DNA of 64,000 nucleotides from Daucus carota subsp. sativus (lineage: Eukaryota > Streptophyta > Magnoliopsida > Apiales > Apiaceae): the NCBI RefSeq assembly GCF_001625215.2, contig NC_030384.2, positions 27,950,527 to 28,014,526 on the forward strand, read 5' to 3'. Both the position numbers and the translations under genes were made by a program. Under the pieces are notes generated by a model. It did no database searches. It saw only the letters and a program-made list of their open reading frames with translations, and was not told where the DNA came from. Positions 34,237 through 47,005 of the stretch are shown here, piece after piece; within the stretch, counting starts at the first letter, position 1, and the number at the start of each line of letters is the position of its first letter.

Positions 34237-34746
34237 ATGGAGCCAATAACCAGTTTTAAAGCGAGGATAAACAAAAATTACTCCCCAGACGACGGACATA
34301 AATATTGTGATTGGATTCGGGAGGTAGATGTGACACTAGGCTTACTAAGGACGAGACCACGGAACGCGAGTACTTACAGGGTTCCTAGTAAACTCAGAGC
34401 AATAAAACACGAAGCATACACGCCTCAGATGGTCTCAATTGGTCCTTTTCATCGACACAATCCAGAGTTGCGAGCTATGGATGAGCTCAAATGGAGATAC
34501 ATGTTAGATTATGTTGATCGAGTTGTGAAACATGATATAGAAAACAATCCTGTCAACGAGATAAATGATAAGTCCCCTGAAGACTCTCCGCAAAAATTGG
34601 CTTTGGATAAGTGTAGCAAAGTCATATCAGAACTTGAAGAAAAGGCTCGAGCGTGGTATGCTGAGGATATCAATTTAGACAAGTTTCGGCTAGTGGAGAT
34701 GCTGCTTGTTGATGGTTGTTTTATACTCGAACATACCACGAAGTGA
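34237..34746 (+). pseudogene. DUF247 gene, truncated after 169 codons
   Basis: A clean frame covers the N-terminal third: MEPITSFKARINKNYSPDD, LGLLRTRPRNASTYRVPSKL, AYTPQMVSIGPFHRHNPELR, ELEEKARAWYAEDINLDKFR and LVEMLLVDGCFILEH. It then reads TTK and stops at TGA 34744. No family sequence follows until a separate gene at 36853, so the last two thirds including the membrane helix are absent. The bases at the break (GTCTTATTTGCCCATCTATGG) reappear at 15506-15535, so the breakpoint involves a dispersed sequence. The frame is undamaged, so a short protein could still be made. Confidence 0.8.
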
Positions 34747-35598
34747 GTGTCTTATTTGCCCATCTATGGGGTAGATATTTTCTCTTATTTCTAACCTTAA
34801 CAATATTTTTAGTTTAATTTAAAAATGTTAAATGATAACAATTTAATATAATAAACTCTACAAGACATATGATATGTGAAGGAAGGGGTAAAAGGGTCCA
34901 AGGGAATAAAAAGAGACTCCCTGCAAGGTCTTTCATACCCGCAATGTTTCATTGCGGGGTTGCAATGTTTCATTGCGGGGAGCCTTTTTCTTAGCCGTAG
35001 GATCACAAAATGGAGGGACGTGATCTGGTGGCTGGAAACCGGACCCTATCCACCGGTGGCTGTGGACCGGTTTCCTTGTATAAGTAATGCAAGTACATTT
35101 TCCTTAAAAAAAAACATTCAAGGCCAATCAATTAACGTTGCATACTTGCATACAATCAATCAAGAGTTCAATCAAACAAAAGTTCAGTAGATAAAAAAAT
35201 TAAACTAGCAAATATAAAGAGAACCCATCCACATGATATTAAGATAATATTCTCTACCAACCATTTGAAAGGTGATATTTTTATAAATATATAAAAATGT
35301 TGACAGGCGTGTCACCTTTTCTTTTTGCTTTTCCTTTGTTAATTTTCAATATACCTTCACTTTCCCTCCTATAAACTTATTCAATTGATGGTTTTTGTAT
35401 TGTGTGTCCATGAGTAAATATTAAACATTAAATTGCATGTGTTTAATTCATTTTGATTGAATTTATTTCTTAATAATGATAGACATCTGCATATACAAAA
35501 ATTATATCAATTAAAATAAATTAAATATATAAAATTTAGTTATTAACATGCGATCATAGACAGACACAGATACGATATAAACAATAAGTAGATTAGGG
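34747..35598. other. Non-coding, with a tandem pair of perfect small hairpins
   Basis: At 34938-34980 GCAATGTTTCATTGCGGGG occurs twice in tandem; each copy is a perfect hairpin (GCAATG, loop TTT, CATTGC). Around it lies a GC-richer patch (34880-35080) of unknown origin. The rest is AT-rich, with no gene seen. Confidence 0.45.
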
Positions 35599-35690
35599 AC
35601 CTAACACATCTTTGCTTGTATTCATCATCTGTGCAGACGCCTTAATTTGACCCTTTTTGGGCAAGGAAGACTTTAAAACTAGCTTATTAC
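35599..35690 (+). promoter_or_regulatory. Conserved upstream block of DUF247 gene, copy 2
   Basis: It matches 21969-22060 over about 90 bp (acctaacacatctttg, atcatctgtgcagacgcctt, ggaagactttaaa). Here it is followed by a leader-like segment (cttgccaagaagatgg, 35793-35808) resembling that of the 18292 gene. Confidence 0.45.
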
Positions 35691-36852
35691 CACTATAACA
35701 GAACTGTAACCTGTTCATATCATGCAAAACATCATTGTTCACTCACCCACCATTAGTTTATAAATATTGTATATATTTGTGCTTGCCAAGAAGATGGTGA
35801 GGAGAAGGGCATCAGAAATTTAGCTTCAACAAAAAGATATAGGCCACCTATTTGCTCGCTCACTTTGCTGACCAGCACAAGCGGATCATCCTCTCGGAAT
35901 TGGACCAACTACTGATCATTGCGTTGGTAAGCTATTGCATCACCAACTAGCTAATCAGACGCCAGTTTTATCTAAAATTAAGGTACCGGATTCTTCTCAA
36001 ACTTTGTTTCTCATCAGGTCTAACGGGTTGTTTGGTTCTTACTTTATGCTTGTTGATGCTTATAATACTTTGCTGCTTCTTGAGATGTCCATCTTTTTGT
36101 TTCCGTGCTGTGAAGTCTGTAATTAAGGTGGCATATGTTGAACAATCTGCGTCAAAACAAAACAACAAAACTATGGTGTTTGTGTGGATAATGCAAAACA
36201 GTGAGAGAGACAAATCAAAATATAAGAACACAAGAACAAGTATAACAAAACCCGAGTCCAGTACATGATGGTCTCCTAAAAGCGTATTCATCCCCTCACC
36301 GTACGTACGAGGACCTATAGGAGTATATATAGGTGCAGAGAGTCTTGTGTGCTACTCTTATCCATAATTAAATAATATTAATCAGAGAATCGGTGTAAAA
36401 CTTGCAAGCCACACTATTCCATATAAATAATTTGAAACAGAATTAGATTAAAACTTGCAAGCTACTACTATATTTCATAAATAATCTAAAACAAAATCAG
36501 ATTAATTAATGCCATAATATTTGAGCCTAGTGGAAAATAATAATTTCCATTATTAAGAGAATATCATTATATCTCGCACATCCCTTAGTCATAAGGCTCA
36601 AAATACGACTTGCCAATATGGGACTAAAACTCATATTTTCCAAAAGAGTACTATATTAGAGGAAGTCTTCAACAGGATCTCCAACAGATTGTATATATTC
36701 ACTAAAATTCAGAATTGATATGGGCGGATTTAATCTTAGTTGCACACATCTAATTTTCTACTGAGATACTTTGATCTAAATTATATATATTTTTCTTTTA
36801 CATACTTGGATCAACTTAGGGGTACTTATCATTGAGAAAGGATCCAGTGAAA
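35691..36852 (+). other. Presumed leader and 5' intron of the single-stop DUF247 gene
   Basis: 35790-35930 carries leader-like wording (gcttgccaagaagatgg, aatttagcttcaac) shared with other DUF247 leaders. From 36130 to 36700 the DNA is unrelated and may be an inserted repeat. I cannot place the splice sites, and there is no separate gene. Confidence 0.35.
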
Positions 36853-38322
36853 ATGGAGTCAACAACCAGTTTTAAAGTGAGTATAACCAAAAAGTATTCT
36901 CCTAGTGATGAAAAGCAATATCTAGACTGGCTTGGATCGGTTGATGTGACGCTAGGTCTACTAAGCAGCATGCCACGTAACTCGAGTGCTTACAGGGTTC
37001 CCAATAGACTCCGAGAAGTAAAGAATGATGCATACACACCTCAAATAGTCGCCATCGGTCCATTTCATCGGAACAAGCCCGACTTTCAAGCTATGGAGAA
37101 GCTCAAATGGAGCTTCATGTTAGCTTATGTTGATCGAGTAGCAAAATCAGATTTGGAGAACAATGAAATCAGCATGTCAGATGGTGAATCTAGTGACAGC
37201 AGCCCTCAGAGAATGGCCTTAAAAAAGTGCAGCAAAATCGTATCAGAGCTGGAAGAAGAAGCTTGAGCGTTTTATGCTGAAGATATCAATTTAGACAAGT
37301 ATCAGCTAACTGAGATGTTGCTCATTGATGGTTGTTTTATACTTCAACTCTTATATTGGCACAATTTGGCGAACAGAGGAAGAATTGGTGGCGATAGTAT
37401 TCCATTTGACGGTCTCCCATTTAAAACGCTCACAGGTAATTTCACCATGATCTGGACCCTGAAACATGATTTATTACTACTAGAGAACCAAATCCCATAT
37501 GTCATTTTGCGAGAGCTTTTTGAGATAATACCAAAACCAAAGACAGCAGCCCATATTGATAAGTTCCTTCAATCGAGCATATATTCTTTTTTTCAAAGTT
37601 ATGGGATGTTGTTATATAAAAATATACAATATAACGAAGGCTATGGGAAGCATCAAAATGACGAGGATGGAACCTGCATACATTTGCTGGATATTTTCTA
37701 CCGTGCTTGCAACTTCCGCCACTGGATTCTACCCTCACCTAAACAGAAACCGCCAAGATGTGCAACCGAACTCAACAATTCTGGAATTAAATTTATGCTC
37801 GACTCTCGTAAGACCATAGTGGACATAAGGTTCAGGGAAGGAACGATTTATATCCCGCCAGTCTTCATAGATGTATCAAGTGCTATAATATATAGAAATC
37901 TCATTGCTTACGAACAAATCAGTGTTGACAGATATACTATGTCTTCATATGTGGCACTTATGAGCTTTTTAATTCGTTCCCCTGAAGACGCTTACATACT
38001 AAAGCGGGCAGGTATCTTACAAGATGGGTTGGACGATGTTTCTGGTTTCTTTGAAAGTTTGTGCAAAGAAGTTGTTTTTTCAGAATTCAGTTATAATGAT
38101 TTGTGCGCCAAGATTAACAATCAAATTTCTCCGTGGCAGTGGCGCACAGTGAATGGATACTTCATTGTTTCGTGGTATAGATGGAAAAGATCTATAAAGG
38201 ATTTGAAACAAGATTACTTTCGAAACAGATGGAGCATTATAGTATCCATAGCTGCAACTCTTACTCTGGTTCTAACTGCCTTGCAGACTTTCTATACCAT
38301 CCGATCTTATTATCCAAAGTAA
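36853..38322 (+). pseudogene. DUF247 gene with one premature stop (CGA to TGA)
   Basis: One frame of 490 codons runs from ATG 36853 to TAA 38320 and is broken only at codon 138 (TGA at 37264-37266). Relatives read ELEEEAR here, so a single C to T change in CGA explains it. All family blocks are present: YTPQIVAIGPFHRNKPDF, MLLIDGCFILQLLYW, LLLLENQIPYVILREL, PRCATELNNSGIKFMLDS, FREGTIYIPPVFID, WQWRTVNGYFIVSWYRWKRS, DLKQDYFRNRW, the membrane helix and YYPK. It is the most diverged copy, ending in YYPK rather than YYPPYH. The good state of the rest argues for a recent stop or a segregating null allele. A sequencing error cannot be excluded. Confidence 0.88.
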
Positions 38323-38639
38323 ATGTTGTACCTTGTAACCCCCTGTTTGATGATGCTTTTGTTTTATCTACTTGTGCTTCTTGTTTAAGAAATAAATTTC
38401 GAAGATTAACGGTTTTTTATAAGGCTTATGGGTATCTCTACTTAATTTATGTTTAGTACCTGAGTTCATTTGTATTGGATCATCTAAGATTATAACATAA
38501 CAGGCATATTTGATGTATTCTCGTGTGTATTTACCTCTTCCATCCACTAGACTTGTTTAGTTAGACCTCGAAAACTCTTTAGAAGCGAAATTGTAAATTC
38601 TGATGTTGAGTTCTAACTTCAATCCTATTAACCACATAT

Positions 38640-38687
38640 ACTCTCCTCTGGCCAAGCTCAAACTCCAGTCATCTCTAGACCAACAGG
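38640..38687 (+). pseudogene. Orphan DUF247 leader exon
   Basis: The wording aagctcaaactccagtcatctctagaccaacag, followed by GTGTCAATTTT, matches the leader of the 52562 gene (aagctcataatacggtcatccctataccaacag, then GTTCCAATTTT, ending at 51539). No DUF247 coding sequence follows for 13 kb, so this is a leftover leader of a lost copy or a duplicated one. Confidence 0.5.
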
Positions 38688-38789
38688 TGTCAATTTTGAA
38701 TGAGGCGAAAGTTGGCCATAACGATCCGGGAGTCTGGTGTGGAAGGGTTCTCGCTACCGATGGTGTGCAGGTCGGCACGGATAGATTTA

Positions 38790-39400
38790 CACTACAACAA
38801 AAACAACATTAGACAACGGTCGCCGAAAAAAGTCACCAATTAGACAACGATCGCTGACAACGATCGCTGAGAAAAGTTTTATCCAAAATTAAGACACGAC
38901 AATTTATTTTCATCATCCAAATATCATTGTCTAATATAAGTATCAAACAATGATTAAAAAATTATTGTCTAGTAAATTTAATCAGACAACGGCATTTTGA
39001 GAGTGGCCTTGTGTAATGAAGCACGTGAGACAACTGATTTTAGTTTATGTGAAAAACTTGTGATAATAGGCTAAAAGATCGTTTTTGTAACGAGACAAGT
39101 GTTTTATGTGTGGTGGTGTTTAAGATGGGTTCAAACAACATTCTCATGTAGTGTTGTCTGATTGCAAGCTAACATGCAAGTGTTTTCGCGGCATTGTATA
39201 TATCTTGGTTACTAGACAAGCATTCTCATTATAAATGTGTTTGAATTGTTATCAAACAAGTATTTTTGTGGTATTGTATATTGGTCAGCTAGACAAGTGT
39301 GATTGTTCTAAAATCGTTGTTTGAGTTGTTATCAAACACCGTTTTGTTTATAAAAAATGTTTGTCTAATTAACTTTTTTAGGAAAAAATAGCAGTGAAAT
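38790..39400. mobile_element. CACTA-like element, left end clear, right end not found
   Basis: It starts CACTACAACAAAAACAAC, and repeats of GACAACGGTCGC, TTGTCT and CAAACAA follow, as in CACTA MITEs of many plants. I cannot find the inverse end (TTGTTGTAGTG), so the right border is a guess from where the repeated wording stops. Confidence 0.45.
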
Positions 39401-42400
39401 AGAGCAAACCTGCTTGAAAACAAAGGCACCGGCAAAAAATCAACAAACTTGTTCGAAAAGAGAGACACACAACCACGAAATTAACTGAAAGAAAGCAATC
39501 AATCATCACAACACCAAAGTTATATCACGAAAATATTCAAATTAAATTACATCATGAAAGTTCAATTAGTTCATCTTTATATAGAACCAAGCATAGATGG
39601 TGCTATAATTGCCACATAAGCATGCAAGTGACAAAATGCATTAATAAACTAATAGTGACAAATATAGTTATGTACTTTAAGATTATGTAATTAGAATATA
39701 GCTTTATATGGATATGTTTGGTGCTATTTTGCATTTACCATTGGACCATAAGTTCTATTTTAGCACCAAAAATCACTTTTTGGTTTCAAATCTATATATT
39801 CTTAATGTGTGCAATGCCCGTTTTGCCTTTATACCCACGGGTTACCCATGTTTTACCCAATTCTTATATACTTCTAATACCTATGTTACATAATCCTGCG
39901 CGACCCGTTTACAACCTCTTACCCGGCTTAATAACCAACTGATACAGTACCTTGCCAGCTGCCTTCTTCGCGGCTGTTAATTCCCGATTGATTGCGTTGA
40001 TTGATTGCTGAATACAGATTCCTTCTCTTCCATTATGGAAACTGCACGTAATCAGGGATGCATTCTAGACTATGCTTTTGATTTTTCAAAATTCAAACGT
40101 AATTTCTTTGCTTGCTGTCAAAGAGTTCTTGTGTGGGTTTGTAGAGTGGTTTTTGACGGTATTCTTGCTGGCTATGGATTCGCGTTCGCAGCAGCCGATG
40201 GTTAATTTGTCAGGCTCAAGTTCGTACAAGAGAGGCATGATTTTGCAATAGGATTGGTTTAATTGTGCTTTGCACCTCCGTGTGTGCGAGACTCATGTGT
40301 TGTCTTTCATGTGTAGGTCGGAAGAGGAACAAAGAAAATCAGTCAGATGCTTCGCTTGCTGGTATTCGCGAAACAATTGCCTCACATTCATCATTATTGC
40401 CGTGTTTCTTTAGCTTAGGAACACCGCGTGTTTGTGTTTTCAATTCATAACCGGCACATTTTGGCAGGTATTCGTCGACGAGGTTCTGGAAATGCTCTGG
40501 ATTTGTTCCTACAAAGACGCGCTGAAAGCATTAAGAGATCCAGGACCATCGGCACTTCGTCAGAGTTCGACAAAAACAGCAGAGGTGAGAATAGTATCCG
40601 CGCATTGTCATTGTGTGCAATTGTTGAATTGTGATCGATGTCTTACGCCGTCATGGTCATTCTGCGCTTTTTATTATTGCAGCCACAAGTCAGGTCCCTC
40701 TATCAACTACTGATCAGAGTGCACCAGGAGAATGTGAGTTCAAACATGATTTTAGACTATGCTTTTAATTTTAGATTATGCTTTTAATTCAAACATAATA
40801 TCTTTGCTTCCTGCCAAAGAGTTCTTTGCTTCAAACAGTATTCTTGCTTGCTGTGGATTCACAGATTACGTTTCTTTCTATAGTCACTTCACTGTGTCCA
40901 ATGTTGATCTTTCATTTGTCTTGCAGCAATCAGGCGTGCCCGGTTGTCCAATTTTGATCAAAATTCAAGCCCTGGCTCTGTGTTGGATTCTACCGTCACA
41001 AACGTGATGCCTTCTACCAATGCAGCCACAGGTTGGATTCAAGTAATTTTAGATATCTTTTTAAAATGGAATTACATCACTTTTTCCAAAGCAATACTAA
41101 ATATTTGGTGTTGGTTAACTAAAGAAGCATGACATGTAAAGAAATTGAAACCTTCTATTCACCAGGCTTGGAAATATTTTATTTATTCATTAAAACCGTG
41201 TTTGAGAAGGAATACATGTTTAAAATGCCTTTCTATTGGCGTCCTCCGAGTAAATACATCTTGCAAGGCGACGTTTTTAGAGATTAAATACATCTTTCTG
41301 TCTAGAGCTTGCTGCAGTATCATATGTTGCCCTTTAAACATCCCGGATTACCTTATCGAGCAGGATTGTCTCAAATTTATTGTTATGCTGGAATAATGTA
41401 TTCTTGGACCTTTTAATCAGTATTGTTTGTCTTTGTCACGGATTATGGTGTTCTGTATTCTTCAATTTTTATTTAAAAGGTTTTAATCGTTTATATTTAG
41501 TAAAGAGAAATGGTTAAAAGTTCCATTGGTCTGTGAAAAGCTGATAGCAAATGTGTGATTCACGTGTTTTTTTTATAAGTAAGTCTTGATTTTTAAGAAA
41601 CAAAATGGAAGAGCCAAGTTGATAGGCTGCGGAGGTCATGTCAAATTAACGTTAAACTTTGTAAAGTGCTGTGATATAAAATATGAAGCAGAGACCAACA
41701 ATCAATATCTTACTCAAAACCAAGTCTAAGATTGGCTAAATTCAATGTTGACAAAACTTGGTATTGCGGCTTAAAAGTTTCGACTTCATTAACTGATCTG
41801 AGTGTTCCACGCTTTCAACCACAGACTGTTTTTCAGAGTCTGGATCTGTTTGGATATTTTATTACAATAGTGATCGTACTGATCAACACAGACAATAGTA
41901 TTAGGTCTCAATCATAAACACCTAGAGATTTAGCGAAGACCGGTGCTGCTGGTAAAAAACAAGAGTGATACTGATATTACATTATTATAGGAATTTTTCC
42001 AGTTTTGAATGTTATAAATCATAGGAATTTCTTCTTTTTTACATGGAGCAATGATAGACCTCTTCTAATATCAGAAAGATTGAAATTTGACTATGGAATG
42101 GAAAAAAAATAAGATTTCTTTGAGATTTGATACTTAATCATTAAATTCCAATCTTATATAAATATTATTTACCATTTTATAACCGCAGCAGAAAGTAAAC
42201 GGTATTATTATTATTATTATTATTATACTATCAATGTGAGTAGCTTAGTTTAGAATTTCTCAATTTAGAGTAAAATGTAACAAAGAAAATATCTGTAATG
42301 CAATATCTGTGTCAGTTGGTTTAGCCTATCGTGAGTATTTTGTTTTCATTTTTCCAAGATTCATAGTTCATAATATAAATTATAATAAGACTAATATTTT

Positions 42401-43482
42401 TAGTCTTATTATAATATAAATTATAATCTATATATTCTATATTCTATATATTCTTAACGAGCGAATAACCCGTTTAACCATTTTATCCGCATTTTACCCA
42501 TGTTTCACCCGTTTTCAGTGTTAATCAGCTCACGGCGATGACCCGTTTAGATGAACATAACCGGATTTGATAGCTCATGTAATCTTTGCATTTATGGCGG
42601 TTAATTCGAAATTGCCTTCCTCTGCGCAATCAATGCAAATTCAGAGCATGAGATTATTTTCCGACCGTATTGTAATTATGGTTAGTCGCTATGTCTTTCG
42701 AATTTTGATTTCATAATACCTCACTGCTGTAATTTTTGACCACTCTTCGTTGATTGATGTAGGATGTGATTTTTGGCAAGAGTCTCCCTGGCTATGAATT
42801 CACATTCGCAGCAGATGATTAATTTGTTCAAGCTCAGGTTTGTACATAAGAGGTCTGATCGTACAATAGTATTTCTTCGCAGCAGCTGATGCTTCATCTC
42901 TTCACTCTCTCTCTCTACAAATCAGATGGTAAGCTTCTTCATCATTAACCTGTGTGTATGTGTGGGTGTATCTATGATGATGAATGTGTATTAATATAAT
43001 GGCTGCTGCAGGCATCTAAGAAAGAAAAGGTATCTTCCCTATCTTCTAAGCCTCTTCCAGCACTAGGTTAACATTTCCACCTCTGGGCAACTTGAATCTC
43101 TGAAGCTTGCCTTTTATTTATGAGAATAAATGATCACTTAGAATGGTAATCAAAATTCTGGGGCAACAACTTAGGTATTGATTCTTATCTGTGTATTCAA
43201 AGTGTTTGTTTTGTAGGCATACTTATTTTGATTACTATTTGATACTCACTAAATGGTGATTCTTCTCGGAGAAGCAATACTGGATAATGATCTCTTTGTC
43301 GTCATTGGTTTGATTTTGAACTAATCCCATATTTTCATTTAAACTCTATTTTTCTTTACTATCTCTTTATTAGTCTATAATTATATACATTTTTGTGTTT
43401 GTTTATATTAACAATGTTTTGTACGTTTTTGTTATGATATAGGTTCTATAATGTTTTGTATGTTTTTGTTATGAAACAGCTA

Positions 43483-43651
43483 TCAAGCGGTGCCTTGATT
43501 GCAGCTCAGAATGCTCCTGCCACCGCTCGGGTTGTGGTTTTTGAAGTAGAGAATGTGAACCTGGTGGATACCGCCTCAGTTGTTGCCAAGGGGATGTATA
43601 TGAAATATGAGCCAGTGGATGAGCGCTATTGCCCATTTAGCATAGTTACGG
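43483..43651 (+). pseudogene. Exon-like fragment of unrecognised protein
   Basis: Between an AG (ATGAAACAG) and a donor (ACGGGTAAGAC) lies an open stretch reading LSSGALIAAQNAPATARVVV, then FEVENVNLVDTASVVAKG and MYMKYEPVDERYCPFSIVTG. The balanced composition and fitting splice sites suggest a real exon, now without its gene. Shorter exon-like pieces lie at 43010-43070 (MASKKEKVSSLSSKPLPAL) and 44580-44740 (IENLRILQQLYMARPYG). I do not recognise any of them. Confidence 0.4.
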
Positions 43652-45590
43652 GTAAGACTGTAGTACCTATGTTTGTTTTTTTAATTTATCTTCTATGTTT
43701 ATGTTGATGCAATCTATTTGCTCTGCACAATGCCATTTTACTCGAGTCAATTTTATATTTTAATTAATTGCTTGAGTGTTCTTATATGAGCTTGCATACT
43801 AATTGCTTAGATCTTATGTCTTCTATCAAGGAACTGTATATCAGTATTAAATTTGTTGAATTAACCCTATGCGAAAGCAGATGAAGGTATTTGTCATAAC
43901 ATTTCTGTTTTTAACTGTTCATTTATAACAAGGTTGTGTGCTTTATTGTTGTTTAAAATATTTAGTTAAGGTGTACAATTACATTTTGACGGGGAACACA
44001 TTCCAAGGTGGTTTTTTCAATGGACATGGTACTGATATACATGATATAGGTAATGATTTACATGAAAATGTAAGCTTCATTAACGATTTTTACAGAGAGA
44101 TCTCTATCGCCAAAGAGAATCTATCTGACCTATTTTTTGTGTCTACGTTTGTATTGTTTCAGTGCTGGAATCATGAATCAGGTCGCCATTGTACTCAAGG
44201 TTGCAAGGCTTCGCATACATCTGGTCCTGGTTTTGTTTACTACGTCTTTGTTATTAGCTTAATGCCTTCTGAACCAGTCATACTTATTTATGTGATCAAA
44301 GTCTTCCTTTGTATTGTGCTAAATCTTTTACTGCTGGGGGTATTTCTTGCAGCCATTTAGTTTTGCACTTTTGCTACCAATAATTCTGACAGAAAATATA
44401 TAAATATGGGACTCATTGTAGTATTAAACTCTGAGGGTAGTGGCAAGGATCATTATAAAAAAAGAGCTCTTTTATGACTACTTATGAGCTTATAGTTATT
44501 TGTTCTTAGTCTCTCACAACATGGCGATAACTTTTAAATGTGTTTTTTTTCCTTTTCTTACTCTTTCTTTTCTTTCAGCAGATTGAGAATCTCAGAATTC
44601 TCCAGCAGTTGTACATGGCTAGACCATATGGTTTAGTCATCTTTTTCACTGATGATCCCATCAGCAGCTCTCCTGTGTCTTCATGGAGTTTGCTTTGTTT
44701 CTTGGACTCAAATTTGAAGACTAATGCTCGGACTGGGTCTGGAGCATCTGGTATTCAGTTTGTTCTAACAATTTATACCAATGGAATAAAGCATTCAGCA
44801 GAAACATTGCTGGAAACTGCTCACTCACACGCCTTCAAGTATAGTGCTAGCTAGGTAAGGGTTAAAATTAAAGTACCAAGGTGGAATGTGTTTTACTGGG
44901 TCATTCTGGTATAGGGTATAAAAGAAATTTAAGAACATATCCCAGTATACTCATGCGTCTGCTGACATATATCTGAACATAAATTCTATACAATAATTTG
45001 ATATACTCGAAAAGTAGTATCCTCTGCTCTGCAGCTCTTATGGCTTATTTTCGCAATGGTTTTTGATATTTTATGTTTCTAATGATTTTTATTGATGATA
45101 TTTAGGTTTTGTTATGGATGATAATACGGGTTCAAACGAGTCAGGTTAGTTCTACTAGGTTCTATTTAATTTGAATGTATAAATTTCTTGGAATACAAGT
45201 CAGAAAGCTATTATTGCTTTAATTTACACAGCACTACAGCAGTGTAACACTTTAACTCTTGAAAAAAATCATTAATGGATGTGGCAGTGTTGTTTTATTA
45301 TGGTTTGCACGAAATCAGTAACATTGTTTTCATATAAGGACGTCGGTATATTTTCATATTCTTTTTTTTGGTATCTGGGAAAATTCGGATATAAAATATT
45401 TATCAGTTCCTGTTCCTCAAGATTTTCTGATTTGGGGTTTTTCTTCTGAATTTGAATTCTTTTCTTTAACTTTGACCATGTCCTCTCACTTTCTAAGTTG
45501 TAAGAAGGATAAAGATTGTGAGAACTATATATATCTTCCAAGAGTTTGAAAGCATGTTCTATATCTCATTAGGCTAATATGATAGGTGAT

Positions 45591-45770
45591 AACAAGTTCT
45601 GTTCGGAACGCATAGCAAAATATGCCTTCGAGTATGCTTACCTCTACAAAAGAAGGATGGTGACAGCAGTGCACAAAGCAAACATCATGAAGCTTGCAGA
45701 TGGTCTTTTCTTAGAATCCTGCCGAGAGGTTGCAAGCAAGTATCCAGGTATCAAGTACAATGAAATCATT
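45591..45770 (+). pseudogene. Captured exon of mitochondrial NAD-isocitrate dehydrogenase regulatory subunit
   Basis: The frame reads [38 protein letters not shown] and [18 protein letters not shown], then a stop after one unrelated residue. [15 protein letters not shown] is a family hallmark of NAD-dependent isocitrate dehydrogenase, and the wording is that of plant regulatory subunits (tricarboxylic acid cycle, mitochondrial matrix). In the true gene the chain continues after NEII toward a DN motif, but here the similarity ends abruptly. The mitochondrial presequence and the flanking exons are missing, so this is a fragment moved out of its gene. Confidence 0.85.
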
Positions 45771-46139
45771 TATTAGCTCACATCCAATTTTATGTTTTTT
45801 AATCACATTTGTTGTCTTATCCATACATTGACCTCTTAAAGTTAATGTTATGTGTTTTGTAAATCTTTATTGTAGCCGTAGAGGAAGTATTTTTCTCCTG
45901 AAGCTAATTCACTGGTAATAAGAAATTGATACAGGTCAAATTTGTGTCTTTATTGGATGCAGTATCATCCTAATTATAATGTGTTCGTTAAAATCAAGGC
46001 TACAATAAAATCAGGGGCTTCGATAAAATCAAGGCTTCAATTTTCGTTTAAAGGTACAGAATTTTTCAGTTTTAGTTTTGTTGTAGATAATTTCTCAGTA
46101 TCGATTTTGCATGTTGATGCATTTGTAAGTTTTGAATGA

Positions 46140-47005
46140 CCTCTGCCTCAGTCTCTCGCAGCTTGGCCTCTGTCTAAACTCCCTCCCGTGGCCGTCTGTA
46201 AGTCTCTTTTGAGAATCTTTGGTAAAACTCTGGTATTCCGCCATCTATTTCATTTCGGTTAGGACTTTTCAATTGATTATAGGTTTCGATTTAAGGCTTC
46301 TTCAAATTATGGCTTTCTTAATCAATTTCTTGACTGCAATTTACAGGTTCTTCTGATTATGTTTAATTATTTTGTTTTCATCTCTCAAATTTCATCAATT
46401 AAATTAATTATTTTGTTGTATAATATTTATGGCACTGCCTTATATTGTATGTCTCCGTCTATTATATATCATTCGTTTTTATTGGATGTGCACTTTTCCA
46501 GAGCGGTCCCCTTGATGCAGGAACAGTTATGATAGTTTTGGCATTGCTGTGCATTATGGCAGAACCTGTTTAGTTAATACCTGCGACAATTCCATATTTG
46601 TTCTATACGACAGTCTGCAGGTATACTGTGATTATGACATGCTGTGTAATTGACAACTAAGATTTCATGCCTCCACTTATGGACCTCTCTTTTGTGGACA
46701 GAATGGATGCAGAATCTGACAACAAAGGATCTGCAAATCCCGCTGAAACTCCTGATATTGTGTTACCTTCTTCTACAAACCCTGAACAAAGTGTAAGCAA
46801 AAGGCCAGCTCAGGAAGAATCAGAAACTGAAAATGCAGCAAAAAAATCTGACCCTAATGAAAGTGCAGACTCTGCATCGGGCACTCCTAAACTAAGTGTT
46901 TTTGGTTCTTTCACAAAAGGTTTAGTTGATTCATCTTGGAGTGCAGTGAAGGCAGTTCAGCTTAGGGCGCGTCGTATTGGCTCTCAAAACAAGCGAAGAT
47001 ACCAG
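46140..47005 (+). pseudogene. Captured 5' part of a PTEN2-type phosphatase gene
   Basis: 46140-46360 looks like a transcript leader with an intron (ctgcaatttacag acceptor). ATG 46703 opens an acidic, Ser-rich N-terminus (MDAESDNKGSANPAETPD) that ends FTKGLVDSSWSAVKAVQLRA and SQNKRRYQ, then donor CAG and GTATAT at 47006. Plant PTEN2 proteins carry a TKGLVDTS, AVKAVQ, SQNKRRYQ series just before their phosphatase domain. The catalytic HCKAGMGR-like motif and everything after it are absent. The piece therefore has the promoter-side end of a lipid/protein phosphatase gene but no enzyme. Assignment from memory of the family, without alignment. Confidence 0.7.

Noticed and set aside
34739..34746. 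GTGAGTGT after the DUF247 block at 34237 as a splice donor
   Set aside because: DUF247 coding regions are normally uninterrupted, and no matching downstream exon exists before the next separate gene.
40005..41396. Several + strand frames that might form one gene (GIRRRGSGNALDLFLQRRAE and others)
   Set aside because: Exon-like, but without a domain I can name and without a consistent exon chain, so not listed as a gene. A Helitron Rep N-terminus is only a thought.
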